A stretch of 59,736 nt of DNA from Gammaproteobacteria bacterium (GTDB lineage: Bacteria; Pseudomonadota; Gammaproteobacteria; UBA1113). Both the position numbers and the translations under genes were made by a program. The stretch is taken from contig JAJNBM010000004.1 in NCBI GenBank assembly GCA_021156165.1, positions 1-59,736 of the forward strand, read 5' to 3'. Shown here in pieces: positions 26,469 to 35,407 of the stretch (position 1 is the first letter of the stretch; each line of letters starts with the position of its first letter). The notes beneath the pieces are model-generated. The model saw only the letters and a list, made by a program, of their open reading frames with translations, was not told the DNA's origin and made no database searches.

Positions 26469-26972
26469 TTACAGGGTAAACACAAAACTACAGCCCGTAG
26501 TACCCGCAGTAGCCGTACCCCCAAGCGCTTGCTCAATAGCAACACAACTCTTATCCGGAGTGTCACCCGTAGGTGAGCCTAGGCTGACTATCGTGATAGT
26601 CGTTGTAGGGGTTGCGGTGCTCGTGCCTGCAGTCATTACCGCTTTGTACTCCTGCCCCCACGGATCACTCATGGGACTAGGCAAGTAATCCGCGCCTTGT
26701 AACACCGACACCGTATTAGCATTATCCGCGGTTAGGTCACTCAGCCCCCCCATTACCATATAGGTATGCGTTTGCCCCACAATGGTGTTGAGATCCTTTA
26801 CAGCCTTCGTGATATTGGCACTTTGTTTGCTTGAAGCGTAAAACGCAACCGCAGCCACCAATACCAGCGCACTAATGGCCAAGGCAAACAGGGTTTCCAA
26901 TAAAGTTAAACCCTTCATATGCCAGCCTGATTTTCTGGTTAAGATTGCGGGCATTACGCCTCTCCATTTCAT
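26469..26972 (-). CDS. Type IV prepilin-like protein 4 (type B)
   Basis: A 167-residue prepilin. The leader ends GWHMKG and the mature protein begins LTLLETLFALAISALVLVA with Glu5. PMSDPWGQEY, DLNTIVGQTHTYM and C-terminal cysteines in KSCVAIEQ and TGCSFVF are the type B features. It lies 81 bases after pilin 3 and 231 bases before pilin 5. No transmembrane segment other than the pilin helix is present. Confidence 0.85.
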   Translation of the reverse strand: MKWRGVMPAILTRKSGWHMKGLTLLETLFALAISALVLVAAVAFYASSKQSANITKAVKDLNTIVGQTHTYMVMGGLSDLTADNANTVSVLQGADYLPSPMSDPWGQEYKAVMTAGTSTATPTTTITIVSLGSPTGDTPDKSCVAIEQALGGTATAGTTGCSFVFTL

Positions 26973-27053
26973 TTTTCAACATTGGTGCACAGTATATTAT
27001 GCCCCATAACGGACTTTATTAAGACTATCTTAATAGCGCGTTATTTACCCCAT

Positions 27054-27572
27054 TCAAGGAAATCGATAGTTAAAAGCACAATCATAACCTGCAGTCGCGG
27101 GCTCAGTTGCCAATCCACCACTAGCCTGGGCTGCTTTCCATATCGCTTGACATCGGCCATCGCCTGCGCTGGGGTTGTCCTGATTTACCTTATTTAACCC
27201 CGGGATAGCAATAGTGATATACCCAGAGTACTTAGTCAATGAAACAACATAAGGCTGTCCCCAGGGAGTATTCAAGGGATCGGGTAAAAAACCGGCGTCT
27301 TGTACCGCTTGTAATTGGGCTTCACTGCTTAAGGTTGTATCAAATTTATAACCGCTGGCTAGATAAGACTTATACCCTGCTCTAATAGCATTTAGGTCGG
27401 TCATCGTTTGGCTCACATTGGCGCTTTGTCTAATGGATTTATAGACTATCACCACAGCAATCAATACAAAAGCACCGACTGCCAGCGCAAACATCGTTTC
27501 CAAGAGCGTTAAGCCCTTCATTTGAGTTGTAGGTCGATTAATTACCATTTCAGCCACCGTTCTATTTGCCAA
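27054..27572 (-). CDS. Type IV prepilin-like protein 3 (type B)
   Basis: A 172-residue prepilin. The leader is MANRTVAEMVINRPTTQMKG, 20 residues, a length more like class IVb pilins than the short class IVa leaders. The mature start is LTLLETMFALAVGAFVLIA with Glu5. DLNAIRAGYKSYL, LNTPWGQPY and cysteines in GRCQAIWK and GYDCAFN are shared with the other type B members. 63 bases separate it from pilin 2. Confidence 0.85.
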   Translation of the reverse strand: MANRTVAEMVINRPTTQMKGLTLLETMFALAVGAFVLIAVVIVYKSIRQSANVSQTMTDLNAIRAGYKSYLASGYKFDTTLSSEAQLQAVQDAGFLPDPLNTPWGQPYVVSLTKYSGYITIAIPGLNKVNQDNPSAGDGRCQAIWKAAQASGGLATEPATAGYDCAFNYRFP

Positions 27573-27635
27573 AGTTTGAGCACATCATAGAACATAGGAT
27601 GGCAATACGTCAATTCAGGTAAGGCTTTTCTCTTT

Positions 27636-28229
27636 TTAGCTGAGATCCATAATGATAGCTAGAGGCCCGCCCGAAGTACCTTGGCACACAGCAGCAGCAT
27701 TGCCAGAGGGGATTGGGCACGTCGTACCACCACAGGCTGTCGTGGGCCAAGTTCCCGTCATAGCTGTACTCGTAATGTTGTAGGTAACGCCATTCAGCGT
27801 GGCGGACCCCGGAGCAGGTAACGGTAAAGAACTAGACAACTGTTGAGCTAAATTAGCACAGATGCCACTATTACTCGCCGCGCCCGGCACAGAATTAAAA
27901 TAAATTCCCATGTAATTACCACTCGTAAACACAGTGGGCGAAGTAGAGCTGGACCACGGATTAACCCTATCATTAGCAGTTAACAGACCCTGAGATTGTA
28001 AGGTAGACAAACTAATTGAACCGGGTGCATAACTAGACGTTTGTGCGTAAGTACGCACCGCATCGCTTATATTACCTACTGTTTTTATGGTAGCGGCTAT
28101 ATTAGAACTGTTCTGGATGCTTCTGAAAAAAAGTAAGATACCACCGACAATTATGATAGCTACCGCCAATGCCAGTAACGTTTCTAGCAGGGTTAAACCT
28201 TTTTGCTTATAACTCGATGTTACTGACAT
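27636..28229 (-). CDS. Type IV prepilin-like protein 2 (type A)
   Basis: A 197-residue prepilin. Leader MSVTSSYKQKG, mature LTLLETLLALAVAIIIVGG, Glu5 intact. It is a clear paralogue of pilin 6: AVRTYAQT, VNPWSSSTS, GNYMGIYF, LSSSLPLPAPG, TLNGVTYN, AAVCQGT and IIMDLS at the end. It has extra cysteines (CGGTTC) in a Gly/Thr-rich loop near residue 170. It follows pilin 1 by 21 bases. Confidence 0.85.
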   Translation of the reverse strand: MSVTSSYKQKGLTLLETLLALAVAIIIVGGILLFFRSIQNSSNIAATIKTVGNISDAVRTYAQTSSYAPGSISLSTLQSQGLLTANDRVNPWSSSTSPTVFTSGNYMGIYFNSVPGAASNSGICANLAQQLSSSLPLPAPGSATLNGVTYNITSTAMTGTWPTTACGGTTCPIPSGNAAAVCQGTSGGPLAIIMDLS

Positions 28230-28250
28230 TGTCGATAGTCTCCTTAAGAC

Positions 28251-28697
28251 CTATAGCGGATAGGTAAACTTACAAGTAGCACCCGCCGTAACTGTAGCTG
28301 CTGTACCCACCAAACCAGTTATTGCTGTGCAATTCTTATCACCGGTACCACCTATACCACCAACGGTGATCTCAACTGTTCCGTTTGCAGTTCCGGCAAT
28401 CGTATAGGCCGAACCCCAAGGACTATTGAACGGGTTTGCTATAAAACCTCCATTTGCAAGTGTAGTATCTGTAGCCCCACTTGCTGAATTGCCAGCCGCT
28501 ATATACGATTGTACAGAAGCAACTATAGTAGTCATATCATTCACTACTTTATGGGCATTAGCGTTTGTTTTAGCCAGTATAAAGGCTGCAATTATCCCCG
28601 CCACCACTAGAAAACTAATAACTAGTGCAAGCAGCACTTCCATCATCGTAAAACCCTCCATATTACTGAAAGGTTTTCTTATTAACATTTTCTTCAT
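28251..28697 (-). CDS. Type IV prepilin-like protein 1 (type B, short)
   Basis: A 148-residue prepilin, the first and shortest of the set. Leader MKKMLIRKPFSNMEG, mature FTMMEVLLALVISFLVVAG with the classical Phe1 and Glu5. FNSPWGSAY and cysteines in KNCTAITG and ATCKF match the type B group. It begins 93 bases after the GspF-like gene; the ribosome-binding site is a purine-rich GGAGAG stretch before ATG. Possibly the major or initiating pilin by position, but that is inference. Confidence 0.85.
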   Translation of the reverse strand: MKKMLIRKPFSNMEGFTMMEVLLALVISFLVVAGIIAAFILAKTNANAHKVVNDMTTIVASVQSYIAAGNSASGATDTTLANGGFIANPFNSPWGSAYTIAGTANGTVEITVGGIGGTGDKNCTAITGLVGTAATVTAGATCKFTYPL

Positions 28698-28790
28698 TTC
28701 ATTCTCTCCTAAAATTAAAAAAACACACGAAATCTTTTCATACGTCCTACTGGTAGTATAGCTTAAAAAACCAGTATAGCCAGGTTGCCC

Positions 28791-29849
28791 TTAACTTCCC
28801 AAAACTTGTGAAATAGCGTAAGTTCCCATCACCATCAATCCAGCCACACCAGCACCCAAAGCTAAAATAAGCGAGCCTAACAGCTTAGCCACTTTATTCA
28901 GCATGGCCATGCTGTTCAGTGTGGCTTGCTTACCCTGGCGCACCAAGGCATGTTCAAAGCCCTTGGCCTCAGCGATAGCGCGTAGACGTATAATATTCAC
29001 GCGATCAATTAAGCCCGTATCCAATACATCGGCAATATTGCCTTCGCCCTTACCCAAACGTCGTTCCATTAAGCGCATATGAAAACGCAAGTAAGTACTG
29101 GCTTGGCTGGAAATTAAAGTTAAGGCTTGCTTAAACACCACCCCATTCAATACCAATAATCCCAACGTTTCCATAAAACTGCCCGCCGCCAACTTGCGAT
29201 AAAGACTCAACAGCGGTAATTTGTCTATAGTGTCGCGGCCCGGACCGATATAGGTTTTCAGTACTATATTAAGCCCTATAATAAACCCAATAATTCCTAA
29301 AACAATTAGCCACCAGTCATCGGTTAAAAATTGGGCTAAGTTGTATAATACCTGACCGCTTGTTGGCCATATAGAGACAGGCTTAATTACGGCAAATTGC
29401 TCCAAAATGCCGCCCTTGCTGTTAAAACTCATGACAATACCGCAGGCAAAACTCAATACTACTAATGGATAAGTTAACTCGGAGAAGAGAGTGGATACCA
29501 CCGCTGAACGCTGCCCTAAGGCTTCCGCTGCCACACGTATATTGTGCACCATGGTGCCGCCTTGCTCACCGATACGCACTAGCTCGACGACATAATGCGG
29601 AAACCAACCCACCATGCCATCGGAAAAAGATTGTCCTTGAGCCAGTGAGCGGCGGATACTTTTAGCCGCTTTTTTCGCTGATCCTTCTAACACGCTTTCC
29701 AGTACGTCAATGGCCTTATTGGCGGGCACACCGTCTTCTACCAAGGTAGCCAAATCTTCTAAAAAACTTTGCTGATCTCCCCCGCGGAATAACATATAAT
29801 CTAACTTGGAGTCCTTGGAGTCTTTTTTGGAAAATTCTTCTTTGGCCAT
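28791..29849 (-). CDS. GspF/PilC-family pilus assembly platform protein
   Basis: A 352-residue inner-membrane protein with two T2SSF domains. The first domain carries LVEDGVPANKAIDVL and VELVRIGEQGGTM; the second carries LPLLSLYRKLAAGSFMETL and VLNGVVFKQAL. Membrane helices lie about 120-145, 178-200 and near the C-terminus. The layout resembles platform proteins of class IVb pili rather than PilC of class IVa. No assembly ATPase, secretin or prepilin peptidase lies nearby, so the rest of the machine must be elsewhere. Confidence 0.88.
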   Translation of the reverse strand: MAKEEFSKKDSKDSKLDYMLFRGGDQQSFLEDLATLVEDGVPANKAIDVLESVLEGSAKKAAKSIRRSLAQGQSFSDGMVGWFPHYVVELVRIGEQGGTMVHNIRVAAEALGQRSAVVSTLFSELTYPLVVLSFACGIVMSFNSKGGILEQFAVIKPVSIWPTSGQVLYNLAQFLTDDWWLIVLGIIGFIIGLNIVLKTYIGPGRDTIDKLPLLSLYRKLAAGSFMETLGLLVLNGVVFKQALTLISSQASTYLRFHMRLMERRLGKGEGNIADVLDTGLIDRVNIIRLRAIAEAKGFEHALVRQGKQATLNSMAMLNKVAKLLGSLILALGAGVAGLMVMGTYAISQVLGS

Positions 29850-30190
29850 AAAGCGGGTTTATCCTTTTTTCAATTGGTTTATGTGTGAATAAGCATAGAG
29901 TATATTAGGGGAAATAGCCAATTTTATATTCGGTTTAGAGCTCTTTTGCTAGGCTATAGACCATTTTATTAAAGCTAGCTTAATACAGTTTTCTGGATCG
30001 CTATGTACAGCAATGTTGTCCTCTTCGCGCAGTGGGGAAGAAGCGCAAAAACTTAAATTGAAGCTGGATCGCCTGCCTTCGGCCGAGGATGACAATACCT
30101 TCGTTTTTAAACCTACAACAGGGTGGACACAGTTCTGGGAGCCTTCTCGATTGCCTCCTACGGCAGGGCATAATGTGCATCCATGCGCTA
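29850..30190. other. Intergenic stretch between the pilus locus and argS
   Basis: About 340 bases with no gene I can support. Minus-strand and plus-strand open frames here overlap each other and lack ribosome-binding sites. The segment 30070-30110 has a GC-rich CCTTCGGCCGAGG palindrome. Promoters for the divergent platform gene and argS must lie here. Confidence 0.5.
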
Positions 30191-30219
30191 CTGACAAACC
30201 CCTTGCGAAACGATATAAT
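30191..30219 (+). promoter_or_regulatory. Sigma-70-type promoter of argS
   Basis: -35 CTGACA (30191-30196), a 17-base spacer, and -10 TATAAT (30214-30219), 32 bases before the argS ATG. Five of six and six of six bases agree with the consensus. Confidence 0.7.
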
Positions 30220-30251
30220 AGCCTTCCATATAAACGGGTACTTTATTGAAC

Positions 30252-32012
30252 ATGAAACAAGAAATCGGCCACCTCATTGAAAGCGCATTAGCTGCCCTGC
30301 GAAAGCAAGGCTTAGTACCCGCAGATATTCACCCTAACATCCAGATTGAACATACCCGCGATAAGCAATTTGGTGATTTTGCCTGCAATATCGCCATGCT
30401 ATTAGCCAAACCGCTGCAATTAGCACCGCGTGCGGTAGCTGAACACATTATTGCTCATTTGCCGCAACATCCCCTTATCCGCCGGGTGGACATTGCTGGT
30501 CCCGGGTTTATTAATTTCTTTGTGGAAACCCAGGGCTTTTTGGCGGTCATTCCCCGAGTTTTAGAGCAAAAAGAACGCTATGGCAACAGCGCCTTAGGCC
30601 AAAATGAATCGGTTTACTTAGAATTCGTATCTGCCAACCCTACTGGCCCCTTACACGTAGGTCATGGCCGTGGTGCCGCTTATGGTGATACTTTAGGCAA
30701 TTTATTAAGCAGTCAAGGGTATGCAGTACATCGCGAATATTACGTCAATGATGCCGGACGGCAAATGAATATTCTCGCTTTAAGTGTTTGGCTGCGTTAT
30801 TTAGAACTGTGCGGCGAAACTTTCGTATTCCCTACGAACGCGTATAAGGGCGATTATGTCATCGCAATAGCGCAACAATTAAAAGAAATGCATCAAAACG
30901 AGCTTCAACGTGCTACCACCGCTTGGTGGCATAACATTACCCCCGACGAGGGTGAAACCAATGGCGATAAAGATAAACACGTAGACGATCTAGGCAACGC
31001 CATGAAAAAAACTTTAGGTGCAAGCAACTACGATATTATATTTAATTTAGCCTTAAACACTGTATTAGCCGATATACGCGATGATTTAGACGGCTTTGGC
31101 GTGCACTTTGATCAGTGGTTTTCTGAAAAACAATTGATGCAACAAGGACTGTTACAGCAGGGCATAGATCAGTTAAAAGTTTTAGGTCACACTTATGAGC
31201 AAGCAGGTAATCTATGGTTTAAAGCCACTGAATTTGGCGACGAAAAAGATCGCGTTTTAGTGCGTAAAAACGGCCAACCCACTTATTTTGCTTCGGATGT
31301 CGCTTATCATGTTTTAAAATTTTCTAAAGCAACGCGCATTATTGATATACTGGGCGCTGATCACCACGGTTACGCGCCACGCATTAGAGCCGTCCTGCGC
31401 GCCTTAAATTTAGACTGCAATCGTTTGGCGGTAGAACTCATTCAATTTGCGGTATTGTACAGGGGTAAAGAACGAGTACAAATGTCTACTCGTAGCGGCT
31501 CCTTTGTCACCTTACGTGCTTTAAGAGAAGAAGTCGGTCGGGATGCGGCGCGCTTTTTTTATGTAGCACGACGCCATGAACAGCACATGGATTTTGATTT
31601 GGATTTAGCAAAATCTAAAAGCAACGATAATCCCGTATATTATATTCAATATGCCCACGCGCGTATTTGCAGTGTCTTTAGGCAATTGCAAGCACAAGGA
31701 CTAGAGTATAACGAACGCGAAGGTTTAGCGCATTTGGAAGCATTGAACCTAGATGAAGAAAAAGAATTGTGTGAAAGTTTAAACCGCTATCCAGCGTTAT
31801 TAGAACAAGCCGCCTTACAATACGAGCCGCATTTAATTGCGCATTTTCTAAAAACACTGGCGGCACAGTTTCATACTTATTATAATTCGCACCAATTTTT
31901 GGTGACGGACAGTATGCTGCGGAATGCGCGCTTGTGCTTAATTGGCGCCATACGATACGTTTTACAGCATGGATTAACCCTACTTGGGGTAAGTTACCCG
32001 GAAGTTATGTAA
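30252..32012 (+). CDS. argS: Arginyl-tRNA synthetase
   Basis: A 586-residue class I synthetase charging tRNA-Arg. ANPTGPLHVGHGRGAAYGD holds the HIGH-type motif (HVGH), the N-terminal Add1 domain precedes it, and the second catalytic region VQMSTRSGSFVTL replaces KMSKS as is normal for many ArgRS. The C-terminal anticodon-binding helices end at PEVM. The ATG at 30252 follows a TTG two codons earlier that could also serve. It is followed at 22 bases by the SPOR gene, the usual argS-ftsN neighbourhood. Confidence 0.96.
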   Translation: MKQEIGHLIESALAALRKQGLVPADIHPNIQIEHTRDKQFGDFACNIAMLLAKPLQLAPRAVAEHIIAHLPQHPLIRRVDIAGPGFINFFVETQGFLAVIPRVLEQKERYGNSALGQNESVYLEFVSANPTGPLHVGHGRGAAYGDTLGNLLSSQGYAVHREYYVNDAGRQMNILALSVWLRYLELCGETFVFPTNAYKGDYVIAIAQQLKEMHQNELQRATTAWWHNITPDEGETNGDKDKHVDDLGNAMKKTLGASNYDIIFNLALNTVLADIRDDLDGFGVHFDQWFSEKQLMQQGLLQQGIDQLKVLGHTYEQAGNLWFKATEFGDEKDRVLVRKNGQPTYFASDVAYHVLKFSKATRIIDILGADHHGYAPRIRAVLRALNLDCNRLAVELIQFAVLYRGKERVQMSTRSGSFVTLRALREEVGRDAARFFYVARRHEQHMDFDLDLAKSKSNDNPVYYIQYAHARICSVFRQLQAQGLEYNEREGLAHLEALNLDEEKELCESLNRYPALLEQAALQYEPHLIAHFLKTLAAQFHTYYNSHQFLVTDSMLRNARLCLIGAIRYVLQHGLTLLGVSYPEVM

Positions 32013-32034
32013 ATAAAAAAGGAACCTGACTTTT

Positions 32035-32706
32035 ATGGCTACAGCTAAAAGAAAACGCGCAACCCCCTCGTCTAGTTCTAGGCGCCGTAGAAGCAATAAC
32101 CGCGGCGGTTCAAAGTTTACCTATTATGCAGTCTTATTAGTCATTGGCGCTGCCGCGATTGTTTTTTACGATCGCTATATAACGCCGCTACCCTTGTTAT
32201 CCACACATCCGCAAAAAATAGTGGCAAGCAAGTCTAAGTCCAAAAGCGCTTTTGTAGAGCCAGATTATCAATTTTATACCTTACTACCGCAAGGCAATGG
32301 TACACAGAAATCTACTGCTGCCACGCCAGTGGCGGCAAAACATGCCGCCACAACTACCCCTGTTGCTGCTGCCAGTGCTCAAAGCCCAACACCCACTGCA
32401 ACGACCCCATCCGCTGCAAAAACCCCTGCACCCATTACAGCCGCTACTCCGACCGTGGTCACACCGCCTAACCATCATTATGTTTTACAACTCGCCGCTT
32501 TTAGACGTTATCAAGACGCGGATGAATTAAAAGCGAAATTGATTTTGCAAGGCTATCCTACCACCATCAGCAGTGCTACTGTAAATGGCACGCAGTGGTA
32601 TAGGCTGTCCATCGGTTCTTACACTACCCTTGACGACGCTAAAATTGTACAAGCAAAATTAGAACAAACACACTTAGTCCGTCATACCCAGGTTATTCCG
32701 CAATGA
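32035..32706 (+). CDS. FtsN-like SPOR-domain protein
   Basis: A 223-residue bitopic inner-membrane protein. A basic cytoplasmic N-terminus (RKRATPSSSSRRRRSNNR) precedes one membrane helix, about residues 31-47 (YYAVLLVIGAAAIVFY), then a Pro/Thr/Ala-rich linker and a C-terminal SPOR domain (YVLQLAAFRRYQDADELKA onward) that binds denuded septal glycan. The position after argS is that of ftsN in gammaproteobacteria, so a divisome role is likely. Its stop overlaps plsC by four bases. Confidence 0.85.
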   Translation: MATAKRKRATPSSSSRRRRSNNRGGSKFTYYAVLLVIGAAAIVFYDRYITPLPLLSTHPQKIVASKSKSKSAFVEPDYQFYTLLPQGNGTQKSTAATPVAAKHAATTTPVAAASAQSPTPTATTPSAAKTPAPITAATPTVVTPPNHHYVLQLAAFRRYQDADELKAKLILQGYPTTISSATVNGTQWYRLSIGSYTTLDDAKIVQAKLEQTHLVRHTQVIPQ

Positions 32707-33434
32707 AGAGATTACCCCTCCGTTTTGCGTGGATTATGCTGTGCTCTGCCAGCACAACGGCCTATTATTCTCTAAAAACTATTTTTTATGCCCATAAAAA
32801 GCCACCCAGCAGACCAAAATTAGATGCAATCATTACCGCTTGGGCGCGATCTTTATTGAATATCATCCAGCTAAAATACGATATTATTGACACACATGCT
32901 ATTCAATTCCAAGAACACACGCCGTACATCTTCATGAGCAACCACTTAAGCTTATACGATATTCCATTATTGTTGGTCTCTTTACCCGGCACGGTACGTA
33001 TGGTAGCGAAGAAAGAATTATTTAAGGTGCCCTTGTGGGGCGATGCTATGCAACAAAGTGATTTTGTAGCCATAGATCGCGAAAATGGTACACAAGCCAT
33101 AAAAGATTTAGAACTAGCCGCCCAGAAAATGACGCAGGGTATTCGCCTGTGGATAGCGCCTGAAGGGACCCGTTCGCACGACGGTCAATTACAGGCTTTT
33201 AAAAAGGGCGCTTTTAACCTAGCCATCCAAACCGGTGCTACCATTATTCCTGTGACTATCATCGGTACCGATAAATTACTGCCCGCAAAAACATGGCGGT
33301 TTCGTTTAGGGCAAAAAGTGTCGGTGTATTTGGGCGCACCCATAGACGCCAAGCAATATACTTTACGCGATCGCATGAAGTTATTACAGCGAGTGCGTGA
33401 TGCAATTGCAGCGCCGTTAGGTGGGGAGAAATAG
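32703..33434 (+). CDS. plsC: 1-acyl-sn-glycerol-3-phosphate acyltransferase
   Basis: A 243-residue membrane-associated acyltransferase that adds the second acyl chain to lysophosphatidate. Catalytic motif SNHLSLYDIP (NHxxxxD), the FVAIDRENG segment, and APEGTRSHDGQ (motif III) are present, as is VTIIGTDKLLP. Starts in an ATGA overlap with the SPOR gene. Together with plsY and pgpA it supports phospholipid synthesis. Confidence 0.92.
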   Translation: MKRLPLRFAWIMLCSASTTAYYSLKTIFYAHKKPPSRPKLDAIITAWARSLLNIIQLKYDIIDTHAIQFQEHTPYIFMSNHLSLYDIPLLLVSLPGTVRMVAKKELFKVPLWGDAMQQSDFVAIDRENGTQAIKDLELAAQKMTQGIRLWIAPEGTRSHDGQLQAFKKGAFNLAIQTGATIIPVTIIGTDKLLPAKTWRFRLGQKVSVYLGAPIDAKQYTLRDRMKLLQRVRDAIAAPLGGEK

Positions 33435-33447
33435 CCCCTGTTTCAGC

Positions 33448-33513
33448 GTAAAATTAGGGTTTGTTTTCTTTGAATTTATATGAAAAAGCTTCTGGCAGCA
33501 CGCAGCTACCCGT
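33448..33513. repeat. Family E repeat, copy 1
   Basis: 66 bases beginning GTAAAATTAG and ending GCTACCCGT that align without gaps to 59288-59353 (about three quarters identical by eye). This copy lacks the perfect hairpin seen in the other. It lies in a 326-base gap between plsC and the permease gene. Confidence 0.6.
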
Positions 33514-33568
33514 CCTACAGTGAGACTAATAAAGTAAAGCGACACTTACAAACCCAGGATTTTTACCT

Positions 33569-33614
33569 CTGGATGGCTTCGCCTTGTTCGCTGAGCTCAC
33601 TGGCTCGCAATGAC
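33569..33614. repeat. Family D repeat, copy 2 (expanded, degenerate)
   Basis: CTGGATGGCTTCGCCTTG to GGCTCGCAATGAC, the family D sequence with an insertion in the middle. No gene in the surrounding gap; the bases after 33620 lead to the permease promoter region. Confidence 0.55.
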
Positions 33615-33760
33615 AAACTTCGCGAACAGTAACTTATCGTGCAATTTAATAGTTCGAGCAAGCATTATCAAGTCACTTCTTTAAAAGTGAATTTGCATGA
33701 CCTTATTTTAGGATGATACACTAACTTCATATAACCACAGCCCCTAGAGATGTTCTATTT

Positions 33761-35188
33761 ATGTCTACCGCTACCCCCGCCCCTACACACCGCAAGGTTT
33801 TATCTGTCTTTACCCTAGTCATGATCAACGTCATCGCGGTGGATAGCCTAAGAAGCTTGCCGATTAATGCCGAATTTGGCACTAGCTTAATTTTTTACTA
33901 TGTATTAGCGGCTTTGTTATTCTTCTTTCCCGTCTCTTTTGTGGCTGCCGAGCTGGCTACAGGCTGGCCGCAAACGGGCGGCATTTACATTTGGGTACGC
34001 GAAGCCTTTGGCAAACGTTGGGGCTTTGTCACTATTTGGCTACAGTGGTTTTATAACATAGTCTGGTATCCCACCATTTTGGCTTTTGTGGCCACTGCCC
34101 TGGCCTATTTATTCAACCCAGCACTCGCCCACAGTAAAACGTATCTCATCAGCGTCTTGCTAGGCAGTTTCTGGGTGACAACTTTAATCAATTGTGGCGG
34201 CATACAACTATCCAGCTGGGTCAGCACCATTGGTGCCATCGTCGGCACGCTACTACCACTCGCCTTTTTAATTATATTGGCCGTCGTATGGTTGTTATCA
34301 GGTCACCCTAGTCAAATTGATTTTCATTGGCATTCCTTCATTCCCACGCATCACACGAGCGGCGATCTGGCTTTCTTAGTGGCAGTATTATTTGGTTTAC
34401 TGGGCATGGAAATGTCCGCTACCCATGCCGAAAATGTGCGCCATCCCAAACGCGATTACCCTAAAGCCATTGCCTATTCCGCTTTAATTATTTTATTGTC
34501 TTTAGCCCTATCTTCTCTGGCTATTGCCATCGTTATTCCTAAACAGCAACTCGATTTGGTTTCTGGTCTAATTGATGCTTTTGTCGCTTTCTTAACGCCC
34601 TTTCATTTACAATCATTCACACCGTGGCTTATTTTAATGATCATCCTCGGCGCTCTTTGCAGTGTTTCGACTTGGGTTATAGGGCCAGTGCGAGGGCTTA
34701 TGGTTGCAATTGAAGATGAGTGTTTACCAGCCTGGCTCAGTTATACAAATAAAAAAGAAGCGCCTGTGACTTTGCTATTGTTACAAGCCGTTATTTTTAG
34801 CTTGATTTCTCTTACCTTTGTTTATATGCCCACAATACAAAGTTCATATTGGATATTATCGGCATTGGCAGCACAGTTGGCGATGATCGTCTATGTCTTT
34901 ATGTTCGCCGCCGCTATTTATCTGCGTTATAAATATCCTTTACACTACCGCACCTATAATGTGCCTGGCGGCACGGCAGGCATGTGGATTTTAAGCGGGA
35001 TGGGGGCTATAACTTGTATAGTGACTATAATCTTGGGTCTAGCGCCCCCTACGGGTATAGACGTAGGCAACACCTGGAATTACCCGTTTAAGTTATTAGG
35101 TGGCATTATCTTATGCGTGCTAATTCCGCTGGCCTTGTTTCAAAAAGCGTGTTTGGTAGACCCTGTAGAAAATAAAGAAACCACGTAA
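33761..35188 (+). CDS. APC-superfamily amino-acid permease/antiporter
   Basis: A 475-residue inner-membrane protein with about twelve helices. The N-terminal VFTLVMINVIAVDSLRSLP helix, the FPVSFVAAELATGWPQTGGIY segment, and LFGLLGMEMSATHAENVRHP fit the glutamate:GABA antiporter branch (GadC/XasA-like) of the APC superfamily. The substrate cannot be fixed from sequence; no decarboxylase gene is adjacent. It stands alone between repeat-containing gaps. Amino-acid import is plausible in an intracellular lifestyle. Confidence 0.85.
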   Translation: MSTATPAPTHRKVLSVFTLVMINVIAVDSLRSLPINAEFGTSLIFYYVLAALLFFFPVSFVAAELATGWPQTGGIYIWVREAFGKRWGFVTIWLQWFYNIVWYPTILAFVATALAYLFNPALAHSKTYLISVLLGSFWVTTLINCGGIQLSSWVSTIGAIVGTLLPLAFLIILAVVWLLSGHPSQIDFHWHSFIPTHHTSGDLAFLVAVLFGLLGMEMSATHAENVRHPKRDYPKAIAYSALIILLSLALSSLAIAIVIPKQQLDLVSGLIDAFVAFLTPFHLQSFTPWLILMIILGALCSVSTWVIGPVRGLMVAIEDECLPAWLSYTNKKEAPVTLLLLQAVIFSLISLTFVYMPTIQSSYWILSALAAQLAMIVYVFMFAAAIYLRYKYPLHYRTYNVPGGTAGMWILSGMGAITCIVTIILGLAPPTGIDVGNTWNYPFKLLGGIILCVLIPLALFQKACLVDPVENKETT

Positions 35189-35220
35189 AGTCTAGGCGTA
35201 ATATTCAATTGCTCAGGCCC

Positions 35221-35360
35221 GTCATTGCGAGCTTGCGAAGCAATCCAGTAAAACTTGGAACAATGAAACGAATAGCTCTTACCCTAAGGCTGATAAACAA
35301 CGTGGGGTCTTATAAAACAGCGATTTTTACCCCTGGATTGCTTCGCAAGCTCGCAATGAC
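35221..35360. repeat. Family D paired inverted repeat, copy 3
   Basis: Perfect 28-base inverted arms at 35221-35248 (GTCATTGCGAGC to CAATCCAG) and 35333-35360, separated by 84 bases. Without an ORF, the unit looks like a small non-autonomous element or a strong hairpin between the convergent permease and glnA genes. Confidence 0.8.
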
Positions 35361-35407
35361 GACTCCCAGGCTAAAAAAGCGTTACTTCGGGCCTAAAATA
35401 ATTGCCA

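Noticed and set aside
29949-30249. Open frames on both strands before argS
   Set aside because: They overlap each other, have no ribosome-binding site, and one covers the argS promoter; treated as non-coding.
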